A DNA stretch of 53,703 nt. It comes from Desulfovibrio sp. (GTDB lineage: Bacteria > Desulfobacterota > Desulfovibrionia > Desulfovibrionales > Desulfovibrionaceae). The notes below the pieces were generated by a model. That model was not told the DNA's origin. It searched no databases and saw only the letters and a list, made by a program, of their open reading frames with translations. Below, in pieces: positions 31,301 to 40,240 of the stretch (its first letter is position 1; each line of letters begins with the position of its first letter). A program made the translations under genes and the position numbers. Where the stretch lies: the NCBI GenBank assembly GCA_017415765.1, contig JAFQED010000054.1, positions 1-53,703 on the forward strand, read 5' to 3'.

Positions 31301-31906
31301 CTACTCCCCGCCTGCTGTCAACCGCTGTTGCACTAGCCGGCCCATCCATTGACGCAGTTGTTCAAGGTCGGCTTGCTGGGTCTTTTCGGCGGAATCAAGC
31401 AAAATCTTCAGGTTGTCCAGGTCCTTGCGCATTTTTTGCTGTTCTGCATCCAAAGCCGCTGGGGGCAGCTCTGCTCTGTCCTGTGCGGGCAAGGCTTGAA
31501 GCCTTTCAGCCATCAGGCCCATAACGTGGGCGATGTTCTCCATGGCACGGGTCTGGCGTTCCATGAACTGCAGGGCTGCTGCGGATAAAGCACTGCCCAC
31601 GGCATCGGTTTGGGCTGGTTCGACCGGGTGGGCCTCTGCCAGGGCAACGGCATTGCTGGGGAAACGCTCCTGCAGGGCTTCCTCTACCGCAGAAGCAGTG
31701 CGGGACTTTTCCATGTGTTCCAGAATGGTGCTGATGACATCAAGGGTCTCTCGCCGGTAGCGTTTGCGCCGTCCATCCCCTACACTGGGGATATACAGGG
31801 AAAAACGCTTGCAGTAATACCGCGTGGTGGATTCAGGCAAAGAAAAATGACGCGAAATATCCGCAATGCTCAAAAGGCCTTCCGGATTGGGGGCTGCCTT
31901 GCTCAT
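31301..31906 (-). CDS. MerR-type DNA-binding regulator with coiled-coil tail
   Basis: A 201-residue protein. The first 75 residues form a MerR-like winged helix (LLSIADISRHFSLPESTTRYYCKRF, then GRRKRYRRETLDVISTI). The C-terminal third (about 145-195) is a long charged coiled coil, after a predicted linker. There is no effector-binding Cys cluster as in metal-sensing MerR. It resembles the small MerR-like regulators common in this group whose targets are unknown. AGGT stands before the ATG. The neighbours give no strong hint. Confidence 0.7.
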   Translation of the reverse strand: MSKAAPNPEGLLSIADISRHFSLPESTTRYYCKRFSLYIPSVGDGRRKRYRRETLDVISTILEHMEKSRTASAVEEALQERFPSNAVALAEAHPVEPAQTDAVGSALSAAALQFMERQTRAMENIAHVMGLMAERLQALPAQDRAELPPAALDAEQQKMRKDLDNLKILLDSAEKTQQADLEQLRQWMGRLVQQRLTAGGE

Positions 31907-32012
31907 ACATTACCTGTGCCGTGCTGAATTTACGCTGGAGCTTTGCACAGCATTACTTGAAAGGACACAGCAAGGCAAGCGCGGATTTGCGGAAAATGGG
32001 CGAAATGTGACA

Positions 32013-32039
32013 AAAGATCCCGGCAGAACCGGGATCTTT
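32013..32039 (-). terminator. Terminator downstream of the NlpC/P60 gene
   Basis: Perfect 11-bp stem AAAGATCCCGG/CCGGGATCTTT with a five-base loop; the minus side reads TTTTGT after the stem. Confidence 0.8.
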
Positions 32040-32064
32040 ACAAAAGCATCGTTGTGAGGGGATG

Positions 32065-32568
32065 TCAGCGTATGATGCGCCGTGCCGTGATCAGCTTGCT
32101 TTTCCAGTACTTGATCTCCAGGCTTTCCTTGCGTACACGCTGCCCGGCACGCGGGCTGTGGATGAAGGTACCATCTCCGGCATAAATACCCGTGTGCAGA
32201 CCACGGGGACTGCGACTGGTACGGAAGACCACAATATCCCCGGGGCGTAGCTGATTGCGAGATACCGCCCGGCCGGCACGAGCCTGATCTTTTGTTACAC
32301 GGGGGACTTTGAAGCCGTTTTTCTGGTATGCCCAGTACACCAGCCCGGAACAGTCAAAGCCCTTGCTGGGCGAAGCTCCCCCCAGGCGATATTTTTTACC
32401 CATCTGACTGGAAGCTGTTTTGACGACACGTTGCGCCTGGGCTGGTGTAGGCCCGCTGCTCTCCTGGTGCATAAGAAAGCCGCAGCCAGAAAGAGAAAGC
32501 ACAAGTCCTACAGCAAACAGCAAAACCACGCATGAGGACAGTCGGGAAGAAGTTCTGGAATACATCAT
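32065..32568 (-). CDS. NlpC/P60 family cell-wall hydrolase lipoprotein
   Basis: A 167-residue envelope lipoprotein: a hydrophobic start with lipobox LSGC (lipidated Cys29), then one NlpC/P60 domain with the catalytic Cys73 in FDCSGLVYWAY, His125 in LHTGIY and His137 in FIHSP. These enzymes cut between D-Glu and diaminopimelate-type residues in peptidoglycan stem peptides, like E. coli Spr/MepS. The ATG ATG start has GAGAG upstream. It is a single gene with its own terminator. Confidence 0.9.
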   Translation of the reverse strand: MMYSRTSSRLSSCVVLLFAVGLVLSLSGCGFLMHQESSGPTPAQAQRVVKTASSQMGKKYRLGGASPSKGFDCSGLVYWAYQKNGFKVPRVTKDQARAGRAVSRNQLRPGDIVVFRTSRSPRGLHTGIYAGDGTFIHSPRAGQRVRKESLEIKYWKSKLITARRIIR

Positions 32569-32751
32569 CGCTCTCGAGAAAGTTTAGAGATTGTCTAATA
32601 TATCTTTATACCTTCCCTGTAACTATTATCTATCATGATTTTCTGATCAGATCTCAGTATAAAACCTGTAGTTGCTTTGCATATAAGAACCTCCTCTCAT
32701 ATCCAAGGGCAAAAAGCAATAGATCATCCCACCGAAGGCTGAAAAATACAC

Positions 32752-32782
32752 AAAAAAAAGCCCCTGCATGTTGCAGGGGCTT
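32752..32782 (-). terminator. Terminator downstream of nrfA
   Basis: Perfect 11-bp stem AAGCCCCTGCA/TGCAGGGGCTT with a three-base loop, followed on the minus strand by a run of eight T. It ends the nrfHA operon. The rest of the 237-bp gap up to 32568 is AT-rich and holds the start region of the NlpC/P60 gene. Confidence 0.9.
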
Positions 32783-32805
32783 GGCAGTCGTGATGCAAAG
32801 AGCGG

Positions 32806-34371
32806 CTACTTGGCAGAGGTCAGGCGTTCCTGACCATCCCAAACCTGATCAGCCTTGGGCAGCACAGGCAGCAGCTTCGTCCACGGGTTTTGCTGGAGGA
32901 AGTCTGCATCCTGTTGCAGCTTGCGGCTCATCTCGAGGATGGGCGGCACGATCTGCTTGATGTCACCGGCAAGGGCCGGGGCAATGCCGTAATTGGTAGC
33001 CTGTTCGGCAAGGTCAACAGCCTTCTGGCTGAACTCGGCAGAGCTCATCAGGGTGTCCAGAGCCTTGGCAGGATTGTGGAAGCCCACGCTGTTTTCGGCA
33101 GACACATAGTCCCAGAACAACTGGCCCTTGCGTACCATCTGGCGGGCTTCGGCCATCAGCTTGTCGTATTCGGGGCTGCGGTCGCCTTGCCAGGCATTGG
33201 CAAGCCGCACGGCTTCGTGCGCCTTGACGGACATATCCTGAGCCTTCAGCAGCTGGTCAAAGGTCTTCTTCTGGGTGTAGAGCACGCGCTCACGCAGGAA
33301 TTCCGGGCTCTTGTCGGCATGGCACTGACGGCAGGCGCGCATTTCCTTGTCCTTGAGGGGCGAGGTCATCCAGTGGCTGGACATCTTCTTGCCGTCCACA
33401 CGCTGGTACTGCATATGGCAGTCTGCGCAGGAGACACCGGCAGCACCGTGCGGCCCGTCGATCCAGGTTTCGTATTCGGGATGCTGCATCTTGATCATGG
33501 GGACCTTGGAAGCGGCGTGTACCCAGTCCACAAACTGGCCGGGCTTGCCGTCAGCACCCTTGGCACCGTGGCTGGTGTAGTACTGGTACATGTCTTCAGG
33601 GCTCATGCCCTTATCCCAGGGGAAGACGGGCTTGGCAGCCGGGCCGTTGTCCTTGTGGGTAAAGTAGTATTCCACATGGCACTGGGCACAGACAAGGCTG
33701 CGCTTTTCGTTGCGCGACAGCTTGTTCCAGTCCTTGCCGCTGCGGGCCAGCCAGTCCTTGAGCGGTTCGGAATAGAGGCGCAGTTCCATGTTCTGGGGAT
33801 CATGGCAGTTGGCACACCCGATAGTGTGGTCATCAGCATGGATCTTGTCCTTGCCCCGGAAGGCATTGACATCCATTGACCAGAACTTGTCGCCGTACTG
33901 GCCGACCCATTCCATCATCTTGGGGGTCTTGCAGTTCCAGCAGGTGGCGGGCAGAACACCCTTTTCGGCATAGCGGTTGATACGGTCGATATTGACAAAG
34001 TCCTTGACCGCATAGGTATGCCCGCGAGCTTCATTGTACTCGTACATGAAGGGATAGCCCAGCCAGAGGTTCTTGAGGTAGGGCTGGGCATGCTTGTAGC
34101 CCTTGGGCAGCGGATTCACATTATCATGCTTGCGAAATTCCACCGAGCCCTTGTACTCGGTCATGACTTCGCTTTCATTGTTTTTCATATACGAGTTATA
34201 CTGGTCAGGGAAGTCGGCCTTGAAGGCGGACATTTTCAACTCGTCCTGCTTGAGTCCGCTCTTGTAGGTCGGGGGCTTCAGTTCCGTGCTGACATCGTTG
34301 CAGCCGCATAAAAATGCCGCTGCCAGCAACGCCGATACCGCAAGGGTCATGCTGCGAAGTTGCTTATTCAT
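32806..34371 (-). CDS. nrfA: Ammonia-forming cytochrome c nitrite reductase NrfA
   Basis: Reduces nitrite to ammonium with six electrons; it also acts on NO and hydroxylamine in known relatives. The 521-residue protein carries the diagnostic active-site heme motif CWNCK (145-149), with Lys as the heme ligand, and four CxxCH hemes (CANCH 187, CAQCH 229, CADCH 316, CRQCH 348). The signal ends in lipobox LCGC (Cys24), so it is a lipoprotein, as described for Desulfovibrio NrfA. It is transcribed after nrfH with an eight-base overlap, and a strong terminator follows. NrfH docks it to the membrane quinol pool. Confidence 0.97.
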   Translation of the reverse strand: MNKQLRSMTLAVSALLAAAFLCGCNDVSTELKPPTYKSGLKQDELKMSAFKADFPDQYNSYMKNNESEVMTEYKGSVEFRKHDNVNPLPKGYKHAQPYLKNLWLGYPFMYEYNEARGHTYAVKDFVNIDRINRYAEKGVLPATCWNCKTPKMMEWVGQYGDKFWSMDVNAFRGKDKIHADDHTIGCANCHDPQNMELRLYSEPLKDWLARSGKDWNKLSRNEKRSLVCAQCHVEYYFTHKDNGPAAKPVFPWDKGMSPEDMYQYYTSHGAKGADGKPGQFVDWVHAASKVPMIKMQHPEYETWIDGPHGAAGVSCADCHMQYQRVDGKKMSSHWMTSPLKDKEMRACRQCHADKSPEFLRERVLYTQKKTFDQLLKAQDMSVKAHEAVRLANAWQGDRSPEYDKLMAEARQMVRKGQLFWDYVSAENSVGFHNPAKALDTLMSSAEFSQKAVDLAEQATNYGIAPALAGDIKQIVPPILEMSRKLQQDADFLQQNPWTKLLPVLPKADQVWDGQERLTSAK

Positions 34372-34831
34372 AGGCTACCGTCCTTGTGCTGATGGGCTTC
34401 TTGCGCATGTGCGCCACGTTGCGGTGGCAGTCAACGCAATACGTCTTGGTGTTCATGCTGGCAACATTGACGTTGGTCTGGGTATGACAGGCAATGCAGT
34501 TGGCGTTGACCACATCGCGCGTTTCCAGACTGGCGGGATGCGGTACGTCCTTGCCGGACATATTGGCCATAACGTCCTTCAAGCCAGCCTTTGCCTTGTA
34601 CGGCAGCTTGGCCAGCAGATTGTGCGGGGCGTGACATTCATTGCAGGCCCTGTCGGCATGTGTGCCCATCTTGTGGGTCACAGCCGCTTCCTGCATGATA
34701 TGACAACTGGCGCAGAAAGGCCGCTGGTCTGTTACCGTCATGGCATAGGCCAGCACACCGACAAGCACCACGCCCGCCGCAACGCCACCCAAAAACAATT
34801 TGAGCCAGGGTCCATTGCGGGGTGTACCCAT
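34364..34831 (-). CDS. nrfH: NrfH, tetraheme quinol dehydrogenase subunit of nitrite reductase
   Basis: A NapC/NirT-type cytochrome that passes electrons from menaquinol to NrfA. The 155-residue protein has one N-terminal membrane helix (about 10-32) and four hemes: CASCH (40-44), CNECH (63-67), CIACH (112-116) and CVDCH (132-136). The frame extends 26 codons upstream, but ATG 34831 has GGAGG five bases before it. First gene of nrfHA. A CRP/FNR-type palindrome lies 105 bp upstream, and a heme-motif sensor kinase is divergent. Confidence 0.97.
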   Translation of the reverse strand: MGTPRNGPWLKLFLGGVAAGVVLVGVLAYAMTVTDQRPFCASCHIMQEAAVTHKMGTHADRACNECHAPHNLLAKLPYKAKAGLKDVMANMSGKDVPHPASLETRDVVNANCIACHTQTNVNVASMNTKTYCVDCHRNVAHMRKKPISTRTVAYE

Positions 34832-34935
34832 AAGAGCCTCCTTCATAGCTCCCCTCGCGGCTGTCCCCATGACAGCCACCAAAGCAGTAGTTTGTGAATC
34901 AAAAAACATGCCAAGATTGGTTACAGCAAAAAAAC

Positions 34936-34951
34936 AGTGATACCAGTCACA
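34936..34951. promoter_or_regulatory. CRP/FNR-family operator candidate in the nrfH-kinase spacer
   Basis: AGTGATACCAGTCACA is a GTGA-N6-TCAC palindrome, the core of CRP/FNR-superfamily sites. It lies in the 219-bp divergent spacer, 105 bp from nrfH and 100 bp from the kinase gene. An HcpR-type nitrosative-stress regulator would be a fitting owner in this group; that is inference. The rest of the spacer is A/T-rich, with no clear sigma-54 promoter. Confidence 0.5.
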
Positions 34952-35050
34952 AAATGCCGTATCTGGTAGCCATGGCAGAGTTAGGGCTTGCCTTTTTCCG
35001 AAAAAAAGGACAAAAAATCATAAAAAAATGACATTTTGTGCGGGGAAGGC

Positions 35051-37411
35051 ATGACAAAACCGACACATTGGCGCGGCGTCCGCATCTGGGGCTTGCCGGC
35101 ACTGGCCTGTATCCTCTGGCTGGGCTTTGTGGCTGCCCTTTATGGCAATGCGGCAGAACTGGCCGTGGCGCATCGGCTGGAGCTGGAACACACCCGCCTT
35201 TCCACAGTGGCGCGGCAGACCATGGATGCCCGTAACTGGAATGCCGCACACGGTGGCGTTTTTGTGCTGCAAAGTGAATACGGCCAGCCCAACCCCTGGC
35301 TGCCGGAGGCAGAACGCACCGTCACCACCACGGATGGGCTGACCCTGGTGCGGATGAACCCTGCCTATATGAGCCGTCAACTGGCAGAACGCTCTTCCTG
35401 GCCGGGTGTGCGTATCGCCATTATCAGCAAGCAGCCCCTGCGACAGAACAATCACTCCGACCTGTGGGAAACACGCGCCCTGGATGACTGCATGCTGGGA
35501 GCGCAGGAAGTCTTCAGCCCGCCAGAGCAAACGGACGACAACAGTCTGCGCTTACTGTCCGTACTTGTTGCCCAGCCCTCCTGTCTGCGTTGCCATACGG
35601 GAAGCAGGGAGGGCGATGTGCTGGGCGGCATCAGCATCAGTCAGGACGCCACCGGCTTTACACTGGACATAGAACGCCACCTTGCCAACCTGCGCATGTT
35701 CCACGGCCTGTTGGGGCTGACCGGCGTGCTGGCCGTTGGCGGGCTGACCCTCAACCTCAGCCGCCGCCGCTGGAAGGCCGAGGAGACCAGCCGCATGAAA
35801 AGTGCCTTCATGGCACGGCTCAGTCACGATATGCGGACGCCGCTCATGGCCATCAACGGCATGGGCGAGTTGCTGCGTGACGGACAGTGCAGCCCGGAAG
35901 AAAGAGACCGCGCCCTACGCTACCTGCTGCACGCGGGCGATACCCTGCTGGAAATGGTCAACGACATCACTGACCACGGCTCGCTGGAACAGGGCAGTAT
36001 CCAGCTTCGGGAGCGGGATTTCAGCCTGGGCCAGTGTATCAGCCAGTGTATGGAGATCTACCAGCCAGCCATTACAGCCAAGGAGCTGGATTTCGGCCTC
36101 GTCATCGCGCCGGATGCCGTGGACAGTCTGCACGGGGATGATTTTCGCCTGCGCCAGGCCCTGGGTAACCTTGTCAGCAATGCGGTGAAGTTTACGGACA
36201 GGGGCGGCATTGCGGTCAGGGCCGCCACCCGGCCCTGCAAGCTGCCCCGTCCCGGCCGTCTGGAACTGAGCATCACCGTGGAGGACAGCGGGCCGGGCCT
36301 GGAACCGGGCGAGATCCGGCACATTTTCGACAGCTTCGAGCGGGGCGCACAGGCTGTGCGTCAGCCCGGCACAGGCCTGGGCCTGAATATCGCCCGTACC
36401 ATTGCCCGTCGGATGGGCGGGGATGTGCGCGTGCAGCCCCGTGAGGGCGGCGGTTCTGTCTTTGTTCTGACAGTCCTCGTGCGCGAGGGGCAGGACGGCA
36501 CAGCTGCAACGGGCAGCCCACAGGGCAAGGCCAGCCCCCACACCGCCAGCCAGCTGCACGGCAAACGTATCCTCATTGCGGAAGACAATGCCGCCAGCCG
36601 TTACTATCTGGCACAGGCTCTGCGCAAGGCGGGCTGCAAGACCCTGCTGCTGGAAGATGGCCGGGCAGCCCTGACAGCCATGCGCGAACAGCAGCACAGC
36701 CACCAGTGGGATCTTGTCCTGCTGGATGTCAATATGCCGCACGGCAGCGGGCTGGATGTCCTGCGGGAGATACGCCACGGCAGGACGCTTTTGCCTGCTG
36801 ACCAGAAAGTGGCCCTGTACACTGCGGCACTGGACGAGGATGCGCGGCTGGCCTGCAAGGGATTGCAGCCGGATGCCGTCATCATCAAACCACTGGATTT
36901 TGCCAGCCTCAGCCAGCGTCTGGCCCTGCTGATGGATACCAGCACCGGCAACGCGCCGGACACTGCCACAGCTGATGCGCCAAGCCAGACGGCACAGGAG
37001 CTGCCTATGCCGCCAAAGCCCGATGCCCTGCCTGTCTGGGATGTGTCAGCCGCTCTGGCGGCCATGGACGGGGACAGGGAGATTTTTGTACGATTGCTTG
37101 CGGTCTTACAGCAGGATCTGCTGCGGATGCGGGAGGAGCTGGCGACTGCCCTCGCGCCTGCAGGCGGGCCGGATGCTACAGGCAGCGTGCGCCGACTGGC
37201 CCATGCCTGCAAGAATTCTGCTGGCACCATGCGGCTGGATCGTCTGCACGCCGTGGCTGCCCTTGCTGAAAAGGCAGAGCAGCAACATCTGCCACAGGCC
37301 GGGCAGGAACTGCTGGCCGCCATCACGCAAGCCTTAGACCTACTTGCAGAACATACAGAGGGGACGCCCCGGCCAGAAGGAGGGACTGATGGCACGGATC
37401 CTGGTCATTGA
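35051..37411 (+). CDS. Hybrid histidine kinase with periplasmic heme-binding-type sensor
   Basis: A 786-residue membrane sensor. Order: membrane helix 1 (about 12-33); periplasmic domain ending in a CxxCH heme motif, CLRCH (178-182), resembling the DUF3365/Tll0287-like heme sensor; helix 2 (about 216-236); HisKA with His259 (RLSHDMRTPL); HATPase (NAVKFTD, DSGPG, GTGLGLNIA); receiver with Asp559 (LVLLDVNMPHG); and a C-terminal Hpt domain with His718 (LAHACKNSAGT). It is thus a complete phosphorelay in one chain. It sits divergent from nrfHA and overlaps the response-regulator gene by 23 bases, so sensing nitrite, NO or redox state for nrf control is likely but inferred. ATG 35051 is chosen over an upstream TTG. 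Confidence 0.9.
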   Translation: MTKPTHWRGVRIWGLPALACILWLGFVAALYGNAAELAVAHRLELEHTRLSTVARQTMDARNWNAAHGGVFVLQSEYGQPNPWLPEAERTVTTTDGLTLVRMNPAYMSRQLAERSSWPGVRIAIISKQPLRQNNHSDLWETRALDDCMLGAQEVFSPPEQTDDNSLRLLSVLVAQPSCLRCHTGSREGDVLGGISISQDATGFTLDIERHLANLRMFHGLLGLTGVLAVGGLTLNLSRRRWKAEETSRMKSAFMARLSHDMRTPLMAINGMGELLRDGQCSPEERDRALRYLLHAGDTLLEMVNDITDHGSLEQGSIQLRERDFSLGQCISQCMEIYQPAITAKELDFGLVIAPDAVDSLHGDDFRLRQALGNLVSNAVKFTDRGGIAVRAATRPCKLPRPGRLELSITVEDSGPGLEPGEIRHIFDSFERGAQAVRQPGTGLGLNIARTIARRMGGDVRVQPREGGGSVFVLTVLVREGQDGTAATGSPQGKASPHTASQLHGKRILIAEDNAASRYYLAQALRKAGCKTLLLEDGRAALTAMREQQHSHQWDLVLLDVNMPHGSGLDVLREIRHGRTLLPADQKVALYTAALDEDARLACKGLQPDAVIIKPLDFASLSQRLALLMDTSTGNAPDTATADAPSQTAQELPMPPKPDALPVWDVSAALAAMDGDREIFVRLLAVLQQDLLRMREELATALAPAGGPDATGSVRRLAHACKNSAGTMRLDRLHAVAALAEKAEQQHLPQAGQELLAAITQALDLLAEHTEGTPRPEGGTDGTDPGH

Positions 37412-38801
37412 TGATGAAGGCCTGATGCGGACGATGGTGGAGGTGGTCTGCAACCGCATGGGGCATCAGCCCCTGTGTGCTGCAAATCTGGCTGACGGGA
37501 TGCGCCTGGCCAGGACCGGTGTGGACGTGGTTTTGCTGGATGTTTGTCTGCCGGACGGCAATGGGCTGGAACATCAGCGCGAGTTTGCGGAACTGCCCTC
37601 GGAACCGGATATGGTCATCATCACCGGCCACGGCGATGGCGACACGGCCGAGGCCGCATTGCGCTCTGGCGCGTGGGAGTTCCTCACCAAGCCCCTGCAG
37701 ATCCGCGATGTGGAGCAATGTCTGCGCCATGTGCTGGCCTATCGGCATGAGCGGCAGCGCAACACGGCCCGGCTTACGGTGGACAGCGGGCATATCCTTG
37801 GCACAGGGCCAGCCATGTCGCAGGTGCTGAAACTTCTGGCACAGGCGGCGCAGAGTGAGGTCAATGTCCTGCTGCTGGGCGAGACCGGCGTGGGCAAGGA
37901 GCTTTTTGCCAAGGCACTCTACCGCAACAGCAGCCGTGCAGCCCAGCCCTTTGTGACCGTGGACTGCGCTTCCCTGCCGGAAAATCTGGTGGAAAGCCAT
38001 TTGTTCGGGCACAGCCGTGGGGCCTTCACCGGGGCAGACAGGGCACGCGAAGGCTTGTTGCTGGCCGCCCACAGGGGGACGCTCTTTCTGGATGAAGTGG
38101 GCGATCTGCCCCTGCCCATGCAGGGGGCTTTCTTGCGCGCGCTGGAGCTGCGGCGTTTTCGGCCCGTGGGTGAAGTGCGGGAGCTGGACAGCGATTTTCG
38201 GCTTGTGGCAGCAACCAACCGTGACCTTGAGGAAATGGTGCAGCAGGAGAGGTTTCGGGGAGACCTGCTCTACCGCCTGCAGGGCATCACCATCACCATC
38301 CCCCCCCTGCGCCAGCGACAGGATGAGATCGCCCCCATTGCCCAGCAGACCATTGCTCGTTATTGCCTCCAGCACGCCCTGCCCCGCAAGTCCCTGAGCG
38401 ATACCGCCCTGGAAATGCTGCAAACCTACGCCTGGCCCGGCAATGTGCGGGAACTTGTCCATGCCATGGAACGGGCCTGTCTGGCCGCAGGTCATGCCGA
38501 GATCCTTTTGCCGGCGCACCTGCCCACCCAGATGCGCGTGAGTGTGGCCCGCCACCGCGTGGGACAGGGACGGGAGCAGACAGTCTTTTCTGCTGCCTTG
38601 CCGGAACAGGGCAACCTTGACAGGCAGGACAGCGAGAATGCCCTGCCCGGTCTGCGGGAATGGAAGGCCCGCGCCGAGGCTGACTATGTGCGGCGGGTCA
38701 TGCACGAGAGCGGGGGGGATGCCCGACAGGCCGCCAGCATTGCGGGGATCTCTCGCGGGCATTGGTATGAGCTGCTCAAGCGGCACGATATGGTGCCATA
38801 G
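37389..38801 (+). CDS. Sigma-54-dependent response regulator, partner of the heme kinase
   Basis: A 470-residue NtrC-type regulator with an intact receiver: acidic Asp8-Asp9, phospho-acceptor Asp51 in VVLLDVCLPDG, switch Lys in FLTKPL. The AAA+ domain has Walker A GETGVGKE, GAFTGA in RGAFTGAD and Walker B TLFLDEVGDL. A Fis-like helix-turn-helix closes the protein (DARQAASIAGISRGHWYELLKRH). AAGGAGG stands before ATG 37389, which lies within the end of the kinase gene, so the two are coupled. Likely target: the nrfHA operon, by neighbourhood; I found no clean TGGCAC-N5-TTGC site there. Confidence 0.93.
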   Translation: MARILVIDDEGLMRTMVEVVCNRMGHQPLCAANLADGMRLARTGVDVVLLDVCLPDGNGLEHQREFAELPSEPDMVIITGHGDGDTAEAALRSGAWEFLTKPLQIRDVEQCLRHVLAYRHERQRNTARLTVDSGHILGTGPAMSQVLKLLAQAAQSEVNVLLLGETGVGKELFAKALYRNSSRAAQPFVTVDCASLPENLVESHLFGHSRGAFTGADRAREGLLLAAHRGTLFLDEVGDLPLPMQGAFLRALELRRFRPVGEVRELDSDFRLVAATNRDLEEMVQQERFRGDLLYRLQGITITIPPLRQRQDEIAPIAQQTIARYCLQHALPRKSLSDTALEMLQTYAWPGNVRELVHAMERACLAAGHAEILLPAHLPTQMRVSVARHRVGQGREQTVFSAALPEQGNLDRQDSENALPGLREWKARAEADYVRRVMHESGGDARQAASIAGISRGHWYELLKRHDMVP

Positions 38802-38831
38802 CCGGGACGAGACCTGCAAGAGGTGGACGCC

Positions 38832-39104
38832 ATGTTGGAAGAACGTGCCGCTCAGTGGAAAGACGATTATATCCGGCAAGGGGTGCTGATTGGAGAAACC
38901 AGAGGAGAAGCCAGAGGGGAAATAAGGGGGATTGCCCTGGCCTTGCAGGATTTGCTGGAAGCCCGTTTCGGTCTCCTTCCCCCATCCGTTACTTCGTGTA
39001 TTGCCAGCTCTTCAGACGCAACAGCCCTGCGAAAATTGACGCTTGCTGCATACCATGCAGAGACATTGCAGGACTTCATGGATCAGATGCAAAAAAGGCA
39101 ATGA
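38832..39104 (+). pseudogene. C-terminal fragment of an Rpn/PD-(D/E)XK transposase-like nuclease
   Basis: Ninety residues that match only the tail of the Rpn-family (recombination-promoting nuclease) proteins: the charged start WKDDYIRQG, the GETRGEARGEIRG repeat, then LQDLLEARFGLLPPSV and a helical end (LAAYHAETLQDFM). The catalytic nuclease domain is absent. A ribosome site (AGAGGTGG) stands before the ATG, so a short product could still be made. It lies 30 bp after the response-regulator gene and is read here as a remnant. Confidence 0.6.
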
Positions 39105-39114
39105 TCATTCTTGC

Positions 39115-39699
39115 ATGGATGTTGACCTGATACTGACCCTGCTGCCCTTTGCCTGTATTGCCTCATTCACACCCGGCCCCAACAACATCCTGGTGATGAC
39201 ACAGGGCATCAGGCAGGGGCTCCGCTCTACTCTTGGCTACCAGCTTGGGGCGGGGCTGGCCTGTTTTGCCATTCCGATGGTCTTTTTCCTCTTGGGTGCA
39301 TGGCTGCAAAACCTGCTCCCCAGCCTTGTTTCTACCATGAAATACATTGGCTGCACCTATCTGCTGTGGTTGGCCTGGCAGGTCGTTACGGCCAGGCCCG
39401 GCAGGGCCGCTGGCACGATACACTCTGCATCCTTCATGACCGGCTTTGTGCTGCAATTTGTCAATCCCAAATACTATCTCTATGTAGCAACGCTAACGTC
39501 TGTTCTGATCGCAGCAGCGGGAAGTATCGTGGCTATGCTGGGATATTCCTTTATCTTTGCTGTACTGGCGGTAGCCGGGATGTTTACCTGGGCTGCTGCC
39601 GGGGCTGCGCTGCAAAATTTTTTCCTGCGCTGGCATGGTTTGGTCAATGCCATCATGGGCCTGGCCCTGGTCTGGAGCGCGTGGTCGGTTTTTTTGTAA
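39115..39699 (+). CDS. LysE/RhtB-family amino-acid exporter
   Basis: A 194-residue membrane protein with about six hydrophobic helices and the family signature FTPGPNNILVMTQGIRQG near the N-terminus, followed by the GYQLGAG stretch. These proteins export amino acids such as homoserine, threonine or lysine; the substrate is not predictable here. The frame is open 24 codons upstream; ATG 39115 begins the first helix, though it has no good Shine-Dalgarno. Its stop codon touches the start of the Fic remnant, and it is flanked by two gene fragments, suggesting an insertion into degraded DNA. Confidence 0.85.
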   Translation: MDVDLILTLLPFACIASFTPGPNNILVMTQGIRQGLRSTLGYQLGAGLACFAIPMVFFLLGAWLQNLLPSLVSTMKYIGCTYLLWLAWQVVTARPGRAAGTIHSASFMTGFVLQFVNPKYYLYVATLTSVLIAAAGSIVAMLGYSFIFAVLAVAGMFTWAAAGAALQNFFLRWHGLVNAIMGLALVWSAWSVFL

Positions 39700-40053
39700 A
39701 AGGAAAGCCCCGCACTGGGGCTTGCTGACCAGCAGGGAGACGCTTCTCCCTTTATTGAATTCATGCTTGCCACCCTTCAGGATGCAGTGGAGAGATTGCG
39801 GAGCGACCAAGAAAACGATCAAGCCAGCAATCAAGTTCCCCGTCTTTTGGGAGCCTTGCTTGGGAGAGATAAAAGTGCCACCGAACTTATGGCGGCATTG
39901 TCCCTGCGTCATACCCCGACATTCCGTAAAAACTATCTGAATCCCGCTCTGGAAAACGGACTTGTCATGCGAACCTTGCCGGGTACACCGCGCAGCCCCG
40001 TCCAACTCTATCGGCTGTCCGCAAAGGGCAGATGTCGGGTACAGATAGGATGA
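39700..40053 (+). pseudogene. C-terminal remnant of a Fic-family protein
   Basis: The frame stays open from 39700 to the stop at 40053. It reads the end of the Fic core (LADQQGDASPFIEFMLATL), a linker, and the C-terminal winged helix common in such proteins (ELMAALSLRHTPTFRKNYL, then NPALENGLVMRTLPGTPRSP and YRLSAKGR). The catalytic HPFxxGNG motif and everything before it are missing. The break coincides with the stop of the LysE gene. An internal ATG at 39763 could give a 96-residue winged-helix peptide. Confidence 0.7.
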
Positions 40054-40182
40054 GCAAACTGTAATCGCTGTGGCGTAAAACCAGACTGCTGCGCAATCGT
40101 TTCCGTCTCCTCCGTGTGCATGATAACGTGGCTGGCATCCCTGTCCAGATTCCCCTGCTGCCAGAATTGCAGCCGCGCCGTT

Positions 40183-40240
40183 GGTTATTCAGGGGGGGCC
40201 AGCCCCGCCGGGGCTAATAAGGGGAGGGGCAGGAATAACC
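40183..40240. repeat. Nested inverted repeat between the Fic remnant and tpsA
   Basis: The outer arms GGTTATTC (40183-40190) and GAATAACC (40233-40240) enclose a GC-rich core with the inner hairpin AGCCCC-GCC-GGGGCT (40201-40215). It lies 24 bp beyond the tpsA stop and could act as its terminator or mark an element end. The rest of the gap 40054-40263 shows no convincing gene. Confidence 0.5.

Noticed and set aside
34832-35050. Sigma-54 promoter for nrfH or the kinase
   Set aside because: The best match (TGGCAG with GG-N10-GC, near 34973 on the plus strand) lacks the TTGC part; none is convincing on the minus strand.
40030-40180. Minus-strand frame with protein-like residues (DRDASHVIMHTEETETIAQQ and following)
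   Set aside because: Under 60 codons, with no start, ribosome site or family I can name. It may be a gene remnant, but the support is too thin.
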